34,859 nucleotides of DNA, from positions 1 through 34,859 of the forward strand of contig NZ_JACSRD010000097.1 in assembly GCF_014879935.1 (NCBI RefSeq), read 5' to 3'. Position numbers and translations under genes: made by a program. The notes under the pieces were generated by a model. That model saw only the letters and a program-made list of their open reading frames with translations, made no database searches and was not told where the DNA came from. This DNA comes from Prosthecobacter sp. Lineage in GTDB: Bacteria > Verrucomicrobiota > Verrucomicrobiia > Verrucomicrobiales > Verrucomicrobiaceae. This document shows positions 7,852 to 15,861 of this stretch, piece after piece (position 1 is the stretch's first letter; each line of letters starts with the position of its first letter).

Positions 7852-8643
7852 TCAGTGAAACACCTTTTTCTCCACCACCGGCCCGCTGGCCGTCACGCGG
7901 CGTTTCTTGAAGTCCAGCCGCATCACCGTGTCCTCCTTCGCGCCTTTGATGTGCTGCTCGCCCGACTGCACTGTGGGATCACCTTCCAAAACGAGCTCGC
8001 TCGATCCCCGGCGGTAATGGATTCGTCTGGCGATGCCAAAGAAGGTGCCGTCCGGCGTGATGATCGTGACCTTGCTGTGCGTGTCAGCCCGTGCCAGAAC
8101 CGGCCACAGCTCTTCATCGTTGCCGAGGTAGAGCAGTTCCTCCCCCTGGAGGAGCACAAAGGGAAACTCATTCAGCGCCAGTTGGCGGCGCTTGTCGTCG
8201 AACTCACCCGGCACCTCGTCCAGGATCTGGTCATCTTCCGAGTTCGAGAACCAGAGGTCGCGGGTCACGGCATCGGAAGCCGCCAGCAGCACCGAAATCT
8301 GCCCGATCAGCCGCCCCGCCCGGCCCTTCATGCCCGAACCCGGCCTCGGTGCTTTCCTGGCGGCCTTCGCGGGCAGTTCGTCATCCCGGACATAGAGGCT
8401 GGCCGACACGGACTTGCCCGTCTGCACCTCCAGCCGTGGCCCGGGACGTGCCGCCCACTGCTTCAGGTCCGGATGCGGCAGGTAATCCAGCGTGTGCCCC
8501 GCCAGAGGCCGGGAGGCGAAATTGATCACCCCGGAGGCGACCGTTCCCAAACCGAGCGTGCAGGAACTCAGCGCGAGCAGCAGGACACCTGCGACGCACA
8601 CGGACGGGACTGCGCATTTCATCGTGGGACGGGGCATGATCAC
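7852..8643 (-). CDS. Predicted lipoprotein, OstA/LptA-like C-terminus (paralog 1 of tandem pair)
   Basis: The protein has a typical lipoprotein signal, MKCAVPSVCVAGVLLLALSSC, with lipobox LSSC, so it should be lipidated and anchored in a membrane. The mature part matches the next gene downstream from LPHPDLKQWAA to the C-terminal block MRLDFKKRRVTASGPVVEKK. Its C-terminal third (VTIITPDGTF, HYRRGSSELVLEGDPTVQSG) has the rhythm of LptA/OstA-type beta repeats. The start is uncertain. GTG at 8643 overlaps the stop of the Lgt-like gene by 4 bases (GTGA) and suits translational coupling, while ATG at 8637 or 8622 (MKCAVPS) gives a more standard signal peptide. Finding a lipoprotein right after an Lgt-like gene is suggestive, because Lgt performs the first step of lipoprotein modification. 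Confidence 0.78.
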   Translation of the reverse strand: MIMPRPTMKCAVPSVCVAGVLLLALSSCTLGLGTVASGVINFASRPLAGHTLDYLPHPDLKQWAARPGPRLEVQTGKSVSASLYVRDDELPAKAARKAPRPGSGMKGRAGRLIGQISVLLAASDAVTRDLWFSNSEDDQILDEVPGEFDDKRRQLALNEFPFVLLQGEELLYLGNDEELWPVLARADTHSKVTIITPDGTFFGIARRIHYRRGSSELVLEGDPTVQSGEQHIKGAKEDTVMRLDFKKRRVTASGPVVEKKVFH

Positions 8644-9380
8644 GAAATCGAGACCCCATCAGTTGCGGAGGAAGCCGCCGAACTCAACTGGCTCCGCCGC
8701 CAAAGCATGACCCCCCCGACACCCGCCATCATCAGCGCGATGATTTGATAACCGCTGATGCCGGACGCCAGCTTCGGCGTGTCACGCAGGAACTCATGCC
8801 CGAAACGGAACAGCCCGTAAGCGACGAGGTAGAGGAAGAACAGCCGGTCCCGCAGCAGACCGCGTCGGCGCAGCAGCAGGATCGCGATGAGAATGCCGAT
8901 CTGAAACAGACCCTCGACCAAGGGTGCCGGCCAGCGGGCGATGCCGTTCCCGTCACGCGCGGCAAACACACCCGCCACCGGCTTGCCGAGGCAGCAGCCG
9001 TTCAGGTAGCATCCCACACGGCCCAGCAGGATGCCGACAGGCACGATCACTGCAAAAGCATCCCCCGTGGACTGTTTGTGCCCCGTGAGATGCTTCGTGA
9101 TCTCCACTCCCGCATACGCGCCCAGCAATCCCCCCAGCACCGACTTCCCCGTGGCCCAGCGCAGCCAGCGATCCGGCCGCTCCCACTCCAGCCAGCCCTC
9201 CGCCAGCAGATAGGCCATCTTGGCCCCGGCAAAGCCACCCACCAAGGCCCCGAGGTAGATCAGCAGCAGATCGCTTTGCCCCTTCGACCGTCGATACCAG
9301 TAGATCGCGCCGATGAAAATGCCCGCCGCCATCAAGGCCGCATAAGCCGGGCTGCCTGGAAGGATTTGATGCTGGGGCAT
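8640..9380 (-). CDS. Prolipoprotein diacylglyceryl transferase (Lgt)-like membrane protein
   Basis: This 246-residue protein has about seven hydrophobic segments and several Lgt landmarks: the GRVGCYLNGCCLGKP block (Lgt signature region with the essential Arg and Asn), the RWPAPLVEGLFQ block and the YGLFRFGHEFLRD block near the C-terminus. However, the segment where canonical Lgt carries the essential His-Gly-Gly reads SVLGGLLGAYAGVE and has no histidine. It may therefore be a divergent Lgt paralog with altered chemistry and not the housekeeping enzyme. Lgt transfers diacylglycerol from phosphatidylglycerol to the lipobox cysteine at the cytoplasmic membrane. ATG at 9380 is chosen over GTG at 9407. 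Its stop overlaps the start of the downstream lipoprotein gene. Confidence 0.82.
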   Translation of the reverse strand: MPQHQILPGSPAYAALMAAGIFIGAIYWYRRSKGQSDLLLIYLGALVGGFAGAKMAYLLAEGWLEWERPDRWLRWATGKSVLGGLLGAYAGVEITKHLTGHKQSTGDAFAVIVPVGILLGRVGCYLNGCCLGKPVAGVFAARDGNGIARWPAPLVEGLFQIGILIAILLLRRRGLLRDRLFFLYLVAYGLFRFGHEFLRDTPKLASGISGYQIIALMMAGVGGVMLWRRSQLSSAASSATDGVSIS

Positions 9381-9442
9381 GGTCGGCAGGGCATCTCGCC
9401 GTGCCACGCCGCAGCGTCAACTTTGAACCCTACCCCAGACGT

Positions 9443-11008
9443 TCAGTGAAGCGTGATGGCATAAACCGTGGCACTTTGCAGATGCAGGCGGATCAAATGG
9501 GAGCCTTTGGGCAGGTCGGAGAGCTTCTTGTCCTTCCACGCAAAGCGAAACCGAGTGGTGTTCTTTTTCTTCAAGGGCACGCAGGCGAGTTTCTCGAAGC
9601 CAGGGATGCGAAAACCCTGCGCGTCGAGGATTTCACACCACACGGCTCCGTTCGTCGTGTTGGCATTCACATAGATTTCGGTGTGTCCGGCGAGGTCGAG
9701 CGGCTTCAGCGTGATCTGGCCGATATCCGGCGGCGATTTCACTTTGGCAGTCGGAGGCTGCGGCTCGCTGCGCAGACCCGCAAACCGGTCCAACGGCAGC
9801 GAAACCATGCCCACGCCGCTCTTTTGCTGGTCGCCGGTGATGTTTGATCCGCCCCCGATGGCTCCGCTGCTGTAGGCACCGTAATAAAAGCGCATCTCAC
9901 GACCTTCGATGACCACATCGGCATTCGTCAGGATGCAGCCGCTATCGAACTGCTCGCCTGGGCTGCGTTTCAGCCACCGATCCTCGCGAAACGGTCGCTG
10001 CCAGTCGAGACCATCACGACTGAGCATGAGTTCGATCTCCATCGTGCCACCACCCGGCCGGTCGAGGATTTGATTGAGGCTGAAGTAGAGGTCGTGACGG
10101 AAAAACACCGGCGAGGTGTGAAACTCCAGCGCTCCATCCCGCTCATCGGGGAAACACACGATCTGCGGTGCGCTCCAGTGCAGCAGATCGCGGCTTTCGA
10201 TGCGTCCCATGGCATGCTTCCAACCGAGATCGCCAGCCGGGCCGTGCATCCACGCCTTTCCATAGATGGCCCACAGCTTGCGCTTGGGATCGTAGAGCGG
10301 ATCGGCCGCGTCCGACATGCTGATGGGCAGCAAAAGTTGCCGCTTCACACGCCCCTCTGGCAGTGTCGTCTCCTGATACGGATTCGTGCCCGCCAGCGGC
10401 GGCGGCACATTCTTTCCGCCGAATGATGTGGCATACAGCGGCGCTTCGGGATGCTTCTTCCAGTGAATGCCATCGGGTGAAAAGGCCAGATGCAGGCCTG
10501 CGATGACTTCGCCTTTCGTGTTCCTGGCCCAGTCATAATAGAGCATCTTGTAGCGCTTGGCGGCGTCCGACTCCTTCGCATCGACGATGACGCTGTTGCA
10601 GTAGCGGTCGCCATACAAGCCGCTGCCAACGAGCACGATGTTGGTGTTCTTCTCGCCATCGAAATCGAAGAGGCCGAGATTCGGCTTCGTGAATGTCACC
10701 CCGTCCGACGACTCGGCGTAGCAGACGACGCACTCGTGTGTTTTGAGCTGCGCCCGCTTCCCTGCGTAGGCCTGATACCAGAGCTGATACCTCCCGCTTT
10801 TGTCGCGATGCACGCTCGTCCAGCCGATGGCCATCTCCCACGGCCTGTCCTCGGTGATGAGCGGGTTCGCCGCATGTCGCACGGGTTTTTCCAGCACACG
10901 ACGCGTCCCCGCGCGAAAAAGAACGTCGTGATCATCGACGAACAGGATCGTGCGCTCCGCTGCGAAGGTGAGACCGGGAGCCAGAAGAGCGAGCCACAAT
11001 GCTTTCAT
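9443..11008 (-). CDS. Secreted GH32/43-like five-bladed beta-propeller protein
   Basis: This 521-residue protein has a signal peptide (MKALWLALLAPGLTFAAER). Its repeated blades read S-x-D-G-[VIL]-x-[FW], as in CYAESSDGVTFTKPNLGLFD, AFSPDGIHWKK and MLSRDGLDWQRP. This is the pattern of glycoside hydrolase family 32/43-like propellers common in Planctomycetes and Verrucomicrobia. A C-terminal beta-sandwich (about residues 425-521: EIYVNANTTNGAVWCEILDA, then RLHLQSATVYAITL) is shared in form with the 23226-24611 protein. The catalytic residues cannot be assigned by eye, so the substrate is unknown. Residues about 17-46 (AERTILFVDDHDVL and RAGTRRVLEKPVRHAA) recur almost identically in the broken gene at 20796-20935. 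It precedes the Lgt-like gene by 62 bases on the same strand. Confidence 0.8.
   Translation of the reverse strand: MKALWLALLAPGLTFAAERTILFVDDHDVLFRAGTRRVLEKPVRHAANPLITEDRPWEMAIGWTSVHRDKSGRYQLWYQAYAGKRAQLKTHECVVCYAESSDGVTFTKPNLGLFDFDGEKNTNIVLVGSGLYGDRYCNSVIVDAKESDAAKRYKMLYYDWARNTKGEVIAGLHLAFSPDGIHWKKHPEAPLYATSFGGKNVPPPLAGTNPYQETTLPEGRVKRQLLLPISMSDAADPLYDPKRKLWAIYGKAWMHGPAGDLGWKHAMGRIESRDLLHWSAPQIVCFPDERDGALEFHTSPVFFRHDLYFSLNQILDRPGGGTMEIELMLSRDGLDWQRPFREDRWLKRSPGEQFDSGCILTNADVVIEGREMRFYYGAYSSGAIGGGSNITGDQQKSGVGMVSLPLDRFAGLRSEPQPPTAKVKSPPDIGQITLKPLDLAGHTEIYVNANTTNGAVWCEILDAQGFRIPGFEKLACVPLKKKNTTRFRFAWKDKKLSDLPKGSHLIRLHLQSATVYAITLH
10869..10965 (-). repeat. 97-bp patch nearly identical to 20796-20892
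   Basis: By eye about 7 mismatches are seen over roughly 93 bases against 20796-20892. The patch encodes the start of the mature propeller protein here. The signal-peptide sequences beside it are unrelated at both sites, so similarity begins and ends sharply. Confidence 0.85.
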
Positions 11009-11183
11009 AATCTGAGTTGGATGCTGGGAAGCCGGAGTGTTTCCTACGCACTGCGGCTGGCTTTGATAGACGATCCCGCTGGTTCCCTTTACACTCCAGC
11101 GCAGCTGATTCATAACGAGAACCAGTTCCACGTTCCTTCATCCCAACGCCAGCCCGCGTTTTCAGACGACGCGGTGGACGATC

Positions 11184-11855
11184 ATGGGCGGGGCGGCAGA
11201 TGAAAAAGAGCGTGATGCAGCATGGGGGCACTTTTGCTCGGCCTATTGGTATCCGGTGTATGCGTTCATCCGGCGGCGCGGCGAGTCTCCGGAGGAAGCA
11301 AGTGATCTGACGCAGGCATTTTTCGCGAAGCTCATCGAGCAGAACTGGCTGGCGCAGGTGGAGCGGCGTGAATCGCGCTTCAGCACGCTGCTGATCACGA
11401 TCTTGAAGAACTTCCTCATCAAGCAGCATCGCCGTGAGGTGGCGCAGAAGCGCGGCGGCGGCGAAAGCCCGGTGCCGCTGGATCTGGCGCAGGCGGAGAG
11501 CTGGTTCGGTGCCGAGCCGAGCACGACGGAGACGCCTGAGACGCTCTTTGAGAAGCGCTGGGCTCACGCGGTGATGGAGGCGGCTCTGAATCGCTTGCGC
11601 GAGGAATGCCTATCGACGGGCAAAACGAAGGTGTTTGAGCTGTTGAGCCCGTTTTTGAGCCGTGAGCCTTCTTCCGGCGATTACGAGGTCGCCGCTGAAA
11701 AGATGGGCATCGCGACACGCAGCGTCGCGGTGGCCGTGCATCGTCTTCGCGCTGATTATCGTGCGATGGTGCGCGAGGAAGTCTCCGCAGGTCTGCGTGA
11801 TCAAAAGCAGGTGGACGAGGAACTGCGAGCACTGGCCACGGTAATGACCCGGTGA
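11184..11855 (+). CDS. ECF-like sigma-70 factor (first of tandem pair)
   Basis: The protein shows sigma region 2 (HFCSAYWYPVYAFIRRRGESPEEASDLTQAFFAKLIEQ), the FSTLLITILKNFLIKQHRREVAQKRGGG segment, and a region 4 helix-turn-helix near the C-terminus (YEVAAEKMGIATRSVAVAVHRLRADY). This is the Planctomycete/Verrucomicrobial ECF-like type often found beside Ser/Thr kinase genes. From ATG 11184 it has 223 residues. The reading frame stays open upstream to a stop at 11106-11108 and encodes RFQTTRWTI directly before that Met, which matches the usual N-terminal TRW motif of the family (compare FPDTRWSML in the next gene). No ATG, GTG or TTG exists in that extension; ATA at 11112 is the only near-cognate candidate at a suitable distance. 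The true start is therefore unresolved. Confidence 0.88.
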   Translation: MGGAADEKERDAAWGHFCSAYWYPVYAFIRRRGESPEEASDLTQAFFAKLIEQNWLAQVERRESRFSTLLITILKNFLIKQHRREVAQKRGGGESPVPLDLAQAESWFGAEPSTTETPETLFEKRWAHAVMEAALNRLREECLSTGKTKVFELLSPFLSREPSSGDYEVAAEKMGIATRSVAVAVHRLRADYRAMVREEVSAGLRDQKQVDEELRALATVMTR

Positions 11856-11949
11856 TGCGGGATTCCAATACTGACACTCTTGAGATGCGGTGATGGCACC
11901 TCGTGCAATCTCACTGGCGAATCAAACCTAAACCCCGTAATGAACATCC

Positions 11950-12660
11950 ATGTCCTTTCCTGATACTCGCTGGTCCATGCTCGCCGTCGCCACGGCGCAC
12001 GGGGATGCGGCATCAATGCAGGCGCTGGAGGAGCTTTGCCGACGCTACTGGAAGCCGGTGTTTGCCGTGGTGCGGAGTCGTGCGAGTTCGGACGGACAGG
12101 CGGAGGAGCAGACGCAGGCGTTCTTTGTGCATCTGCTGGAGAAATCGACCTTGCGGCGGGCGGATCGGGCGCGGGGGAAGTTCCGCACGTTTCTGCTGAC
12201 GGTGCTGTGGCGGTTCCTGCGGGATGAACGCAAGCGTGCCTCGGCTGAGAAGCGCGGTGGCGATACGCAGGAGTGCAACATCGAAGACGTGGAAGATGAA
12301 CTCGTGGCCGATGACCCGGCGCTGGCGGAGACGCTGGATCGCGAGTGGGCGCTGGCGGTGATGGAGCGTGCGCTGGCGTCGGTGCGGCGTGAGGTGATCG
12401 CGGTGCGTGGCGAGGCGGTGTGGCGGCTCTTGCGTGGCTTCTTGCCGGGCAGTGCGGAGATGCCAGCGATGAGCGATACGGCACAGGTGCTAGGCATCAC
12501 GGAGGCGGGTGCGCGCACGGAGATTCATCGGCTGCGAACGCGATGCCGTGAGGCGCTAAGGCGGGAGCTGATGAGCACGGTGTCATCGCCGGAGGAACTG
12601 GAAGACGAGATTGCTTATCTCGGGCGTGCTTTCCGGAGTGCCTCTGCGGCGATGTCTTGA
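11950..12660 (+). CDS. ECF-like sigma-70 factor (second of tandem pair)
   Basis: This 236-residue protein begins MSFPDTRWSMLAVATAHGD, the standard N-terminus of this sigma group. Region 2 follows (LEELCRRYWKPVFAVVRSR, QTQAFFVHLLEKSTLRRADR, KFRTFLLTVLWRFLRDERKR), then an acidic linker (about residues 98-120) and region 4 (ATG-proximal numbering about 170-205: VLGITEAGARTEIHRLRTRCREALR). It is similar in layout to the gene 94 bases upstream but clearly diverged, so the pair is an old duplication or two recruited factors. It ends 42 bases before the kinase gene. Such sigma factors with a neighbouring kinase are thought to form signalling units, with the kinase sensing or relaying a surface signal. 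Confidence 0.92.
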   Translation: MSFPDTRWSMLAVATAHGDAASMQALEELCRRYWKPVFAVVRSRASSDGQAEEQTQAFFVHLLEKSTLRRADRARGKFRTFLLTVLWRFLRDERKRASAEKRGGDTQECNIEDVEDELVADDPALAETLDREWALAVMERALASVRREVIAVRGEAVWRLLRGFLPGSAEMPAMSDTAQVLGITEAGARTEIHRLRTRCREALRRELMSTVSSPEELEDEIAYLGRAFRSASAAMS

Positions 12661-12702
12661 AACGCGGCTGCCTCTGTTCCCAAGAATATCCACGAGCCTA
12701 CG

Positions 12703-15700
12703 ATGAGCGCCCCTCCAGCCCAGTGCCCAATCTGCCAGACGCCTTTCCCTGAAGGCCGACTGGAGGGCTTGTGCCCGGCTTGTTTCTTCTCGGCAGCGGA
12801 TGAACTGCCATCGCAGGAGCTGGTGCGCGGGCGTGAGATCGCACGCGGTGGGATGGGCATCGTGTTTGAGGCTGAGCAGCAGGAGCCACGACGAACGGTG
12901 GCGATGAAGATGCTGCTGCCGCGCTGGTGCGAGGACGCGGAGGTGCGCGAGCGGTTCCGTCGCGAGGCAGCGGCGATGGCGAGCCTGGAGCATCCGGCCA
13001 TTTTGCCCGTGTATGAAGTCGGCGAGACGGACGGGCTGCCGTGGTTCACGATGAAACTGGCGGCAGGCGGCTCGCTCGCGACGCGCATGGCCGAACATCG
13101 TGGTGACTGGCAACGCAGCGCTCGAATGGTGGCGAGGCTCGCGGGTGCGCTGGCCTTTGCGCACGAGCGCGGTGTGCTGCATCGCGATGTGAAGCCGGGG
13201 AACATTCTCTTCGATGACGAAGGCGCGTGCTACCTCGCTGACTTTGGGCTGGCGAAAGATCTCTCGATAGCCGAGGCGGGGCTGACGCTGGAGGCGCAGA
13301 TGCTCGGCACGCCTCACTACCTCGCGCCGGAACTGGCCTCGGGTGCCGTGCGCACGGCGACGACGGCGAGCGACATCTACAGTCTCGGTGCCGTGCTCTA
13401 CGAGCTGTTGAGCGGGCATCCGCCGCATCAAGATGATCACCTTCCGGCGCTGCTGCGACGGGTGGCGGATGAACGTCCAGCCTCTCTCACGCAGTGCATT
13501 CCATGCCCGCCGCGTGATCTCATCGCGGTGAGTGAGAAGGCAATGGCTCATGATCCTGATCATCGTTATGCGACCGCGCGTGAGCTGGCTCAAGATTTGA
13601 CACGCTTCGTCCGCAGCGAGCCCGTGCTGGCGCGACAGACGGGCAAAGTGGAGGCGCTGTGGCGCTGGTGTGCGCGGCATCCGGCGGTGGCGGCGCTGCT
13701 GGCCCTGGTCACGGCATTGCTCGTGCTCATCGCAGCGGGTTCGATGGTGGCGGTGGTGCGCATCACGCATGAGGAGCAGAAGGCGGTTGCGGCCCGAGAT
13801 GAGGCCGAGGCAAGCTCACGAAGCAGCAAGCTAGCCGCCGCCGAAGGACTGCGCCGGGCACGGCAGCCGCGCTTTCGTGATCTCGCGCTGGAGCGTGTGA
13901 TGGAGGCGGGCTCACCTGACGAGGATGACGAGATGCGCGTGAATCGCCGCTCGGAGGCGATGGCCATCTTTGCTTACCCGGAACTGCATGAGCATTCACT
14001 GCCAGTCACCGATGCTGGCTGGTCGCTGGCCGTCGTTTCAGCGGGCCATGAGTTCTATGCATGGCGAGGCAAGGAAGGCTGGCGTATGACACGCGGTCGT
14101 GATGGAACGGTGGCTTCGCAATCATCCACCCAAGGCTCGCCGCATCTGCTGAGTCGCGATGGTCGCTGGCTGGCGGTGATGGTGGCTGAAGGTTGGCAGC
14201 TATGGGATGTGTCCAAGCCGGAAGCACGACTGCATGACACGCTGCCGGGCTATCCCGAAGACCTCAGCGACGATGGCCGACTCGTTGCCTTTTACCATCA
14301 GCAGCGTCTCGGTGATGGCATGGTCTTCGCCGAGGTGCGTGAGACTTTGAACCAAACCACGCGCTTCAAGCTCACGTTCCCGCAGGTCTCGGTGAAGATG
14401 CGATTCAACGCCGATGCATCGCTGTGTGCGGTCGCGCCGAGTTCGTATCTGAACGACTCCGACTTCCCCTATACCGTGCGGCTGCATCGGAATCATGATG
14501 GCAGCGTGGAGCGCGAACTGTCCGCAGGCATGAAGAACTGCATCTGGTCCATGGCATGGAGTCGCGATGGCTCCCTGCTCGCTGCGGGTGAACGCGGCGG
14601 CGCGACTTTGGTTTGGAACACGCTCACTGGCAATCCGCGTCATCTGCTGCGTGGTGCAGGCACAGACATGTGGCTGCTGGCCTTCAGCGAGGAGGGGCGC
14701 TACCTCGCCAGTATCAGCTCGGATCGTTTGCTCAGTGTCTTCGATGTGGTGAGCGGCTTGCCAGTCGCACGAGGACACGAGTGGGTGCCTATTGGCGTGC
14801 CGCGCATGTTTTGGTCCGAAGAGGAGCCAGACGTCTTTGGTCCCATCTCGATTGATGGGCGAAATACCTTTGTGCGTGTCGAGGCGGGTGCCTTCGACAG
14901 CTTCACCACACCGGACTCGCACGGCAGTGTGCAAGGCATCGCAGTCTCGCCGGGCAAGCGCTGGCTCGTCGTCGGTGACTCGCGTCATGCGCGTGTGTGG
15001 ACCACGGCGGGCAAACGCGAGTGGAGTGTGCTGGCGAAGGGCTTGTGGAGTGACTTCGCTTTCTCCGCGGATGGTCGCTGGCTCTACGGCGCTGGCGAGC
15101 CGGGCGTGGCGCGATGGCAAGTCAACGAGCAGGGCGTGATCGATTCCTCTCGGCATGATCTCATCATCGGTGGCTCGCATCACTCCCTCGCGCTCAGTGC
15201 ATCCGGTGATCTGCTCGCGACTGATGCAGGCGATCGCTCGGTCGTTCACGTCATTCGCAAGCCTGCTGCCGAGATGCAGGTGAGCGATCTCAAGCATCAG
15301 CGCCACGCTTCATCGCTCTCGCTGACTCGCGATGGCAAGCTCCTCGCCGCCGCCTCGGCTGGAGGTGTTAGCGTGTGGCGCACTGAGACAGGCGAGGTGC
15401 TGCATCAGCAAAAACAGCCCGCGCTTTGGACCACGTTCAGCCCGGATGGAAGATGGCTCGTGCTCGGACGAGGGCGCTACGAAGTCTGGCGCACCTCCGA
15501 CTGGTCACGCGTCCACACCTTGGACATGCGCTCGATCGATCCCGTGCAAGCTCGTGCCGTTTTCACGCCCGATGGACGCAGCCTCGCCACCGCGCACGCC
15601 TTTGGCAGAATCGGACTCTGGTCAGTCACCGACTGGAAACGCTACGCCCTCATCGAGAGCCCCAACAGCCAGCCCGTCGGACGCTTCTGTTTCACCCCCG

Positions 15701-15801
15701 ATCAAACCCGCCTCTACATCGCCAGCAGCAGCGGCATCGTGGAAACCTGGGACCTGCGGCGATTGGAGGATGAGTTGAAGAAAATCGGGCAGGGATGGTA
15801 G
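12703..15801 (+). CDS. Membrane Ser/Thr protein kinase with N-terminal zinc finger and WD-like repeats
   Basis: The 1032-residue protein has four parts. Residues 1-30 hold a short zinc-finger pair (Cys8, Cys11, Cys24, Cys27). Residues about 42-305 form a Hanks-type kinase with a glycine loop (IARGGMGIVF), Lys69 in VAMKML, catalytic HRDVKPGN (Asp162, Asn167), DFG (180-182), APE (208-210) and DIYSLGAVLYELLSG, so it should be active. One membrane helix follows (about 328-352, VAALLALVTALLVLIAAG). The remaining 680 residues, outside the membrane, are WD40-like blades with repeated 'S.DG.WLA' and 'VWRT' phrases, probably one or more propellers for ligand or partner binding. It follows the two sigma factors and precedes a giant secreted protein by 60 bases, so the four may form one transcription unit. 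Confidence 0.94.
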   Translation: MSAPPAQCPICQTPFPEGRLEGLCPACFFSAADELPSQELVRGREIARGGMGIVFEAEQQEPRRTVAMKMLLPRWCEDAEVRERFRREAAAMASLEHPAILPVYEVGETDGLPWFTMKLAAGGSLATRMAEHRGDWQRSARMVARLAGALAFAHERGVLHRDVKPGNILFDDEGACYLADFGLAKDLSIAEAGLTLEAQMLGTPHYLAPELASGAVRTATTASDIYSLGAVLYELLSGHPPHQDDHLPALLRRVADERPASLTQCIPCPPRDLIAVSEKAMAHDPDHRYATARELAQDLTRFVRSEPVLARQTGKVEALWRWCARHPAVAALLALVTALLVLIAAGSMVAVVRITHEEQKAVAARDEAEASSRSSKLAAAEGLRRARQPRFRDLALERVMEAGSPDEDDEMRVNRRSEAMAIFAYPELHEHSLPVTDAGWSLAVVSAGHEFYAWRGKEGWRMTRGRDGTVASQSSTQGSPHLLSRDGRWLAVMVAEGWQLWDVSKPEARLHDTLPGYPEDLSDDGRLVAFYHQQRLGDGMVFAEVRETLNQTTRFKLTFPQVSVKMRFNADASLCAVAPSSYLNDSDFPYTVRLHRNHDGSVERELSAGMKNCIWSMAWSRDGSLLAAGERGGATLVWNTLTGNPRHLLRGAGTDMWLLAFSEEGRYLASISSDRLLSVFDVVSGLPVARGHEWVPIGVPRMFWSEEEPDVFGPISIDGRNTFVRVEAGAFDSFTTPDSHGSVQGIAVSPGKRWLVVGDSRHARVWTTAGKREWSVLAKGLWSDFAFSADGRWLYGAGEPGVARWQVNEQGVIDSSRHDLIIGGSHHSLALSASGDLLATDAGDRSVVHVIRKPAAEMQVSDLKHQRHASSLSLTRDGKLLAAASAGGVSVWRTETGEVLHQQKQPALWTTFSPDGRWLVLGRGRYEVWRTSDWSRVHTLDMRSIDPVQARAVFTPDGRSLATAHAFGRIGLWSVTDWKRYALIESPNSQPVGRFCFTPDQTRLYIASSSGIVETWDLRRLEDELKKIGQGW

Positions 15802-15861
15802 AATTCTGAAACACCCGCGCTGCGATGTCCAAGCAGCTCTTGGAATCCCCTTTCTTCACTC

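Noticed and set aside
12583..13770. 395-residue minus-strand frame opposite the kinase gene
   Set aside because: Composition is dominated by Arg and His and the opposite strand encodes an intact kinase domain.
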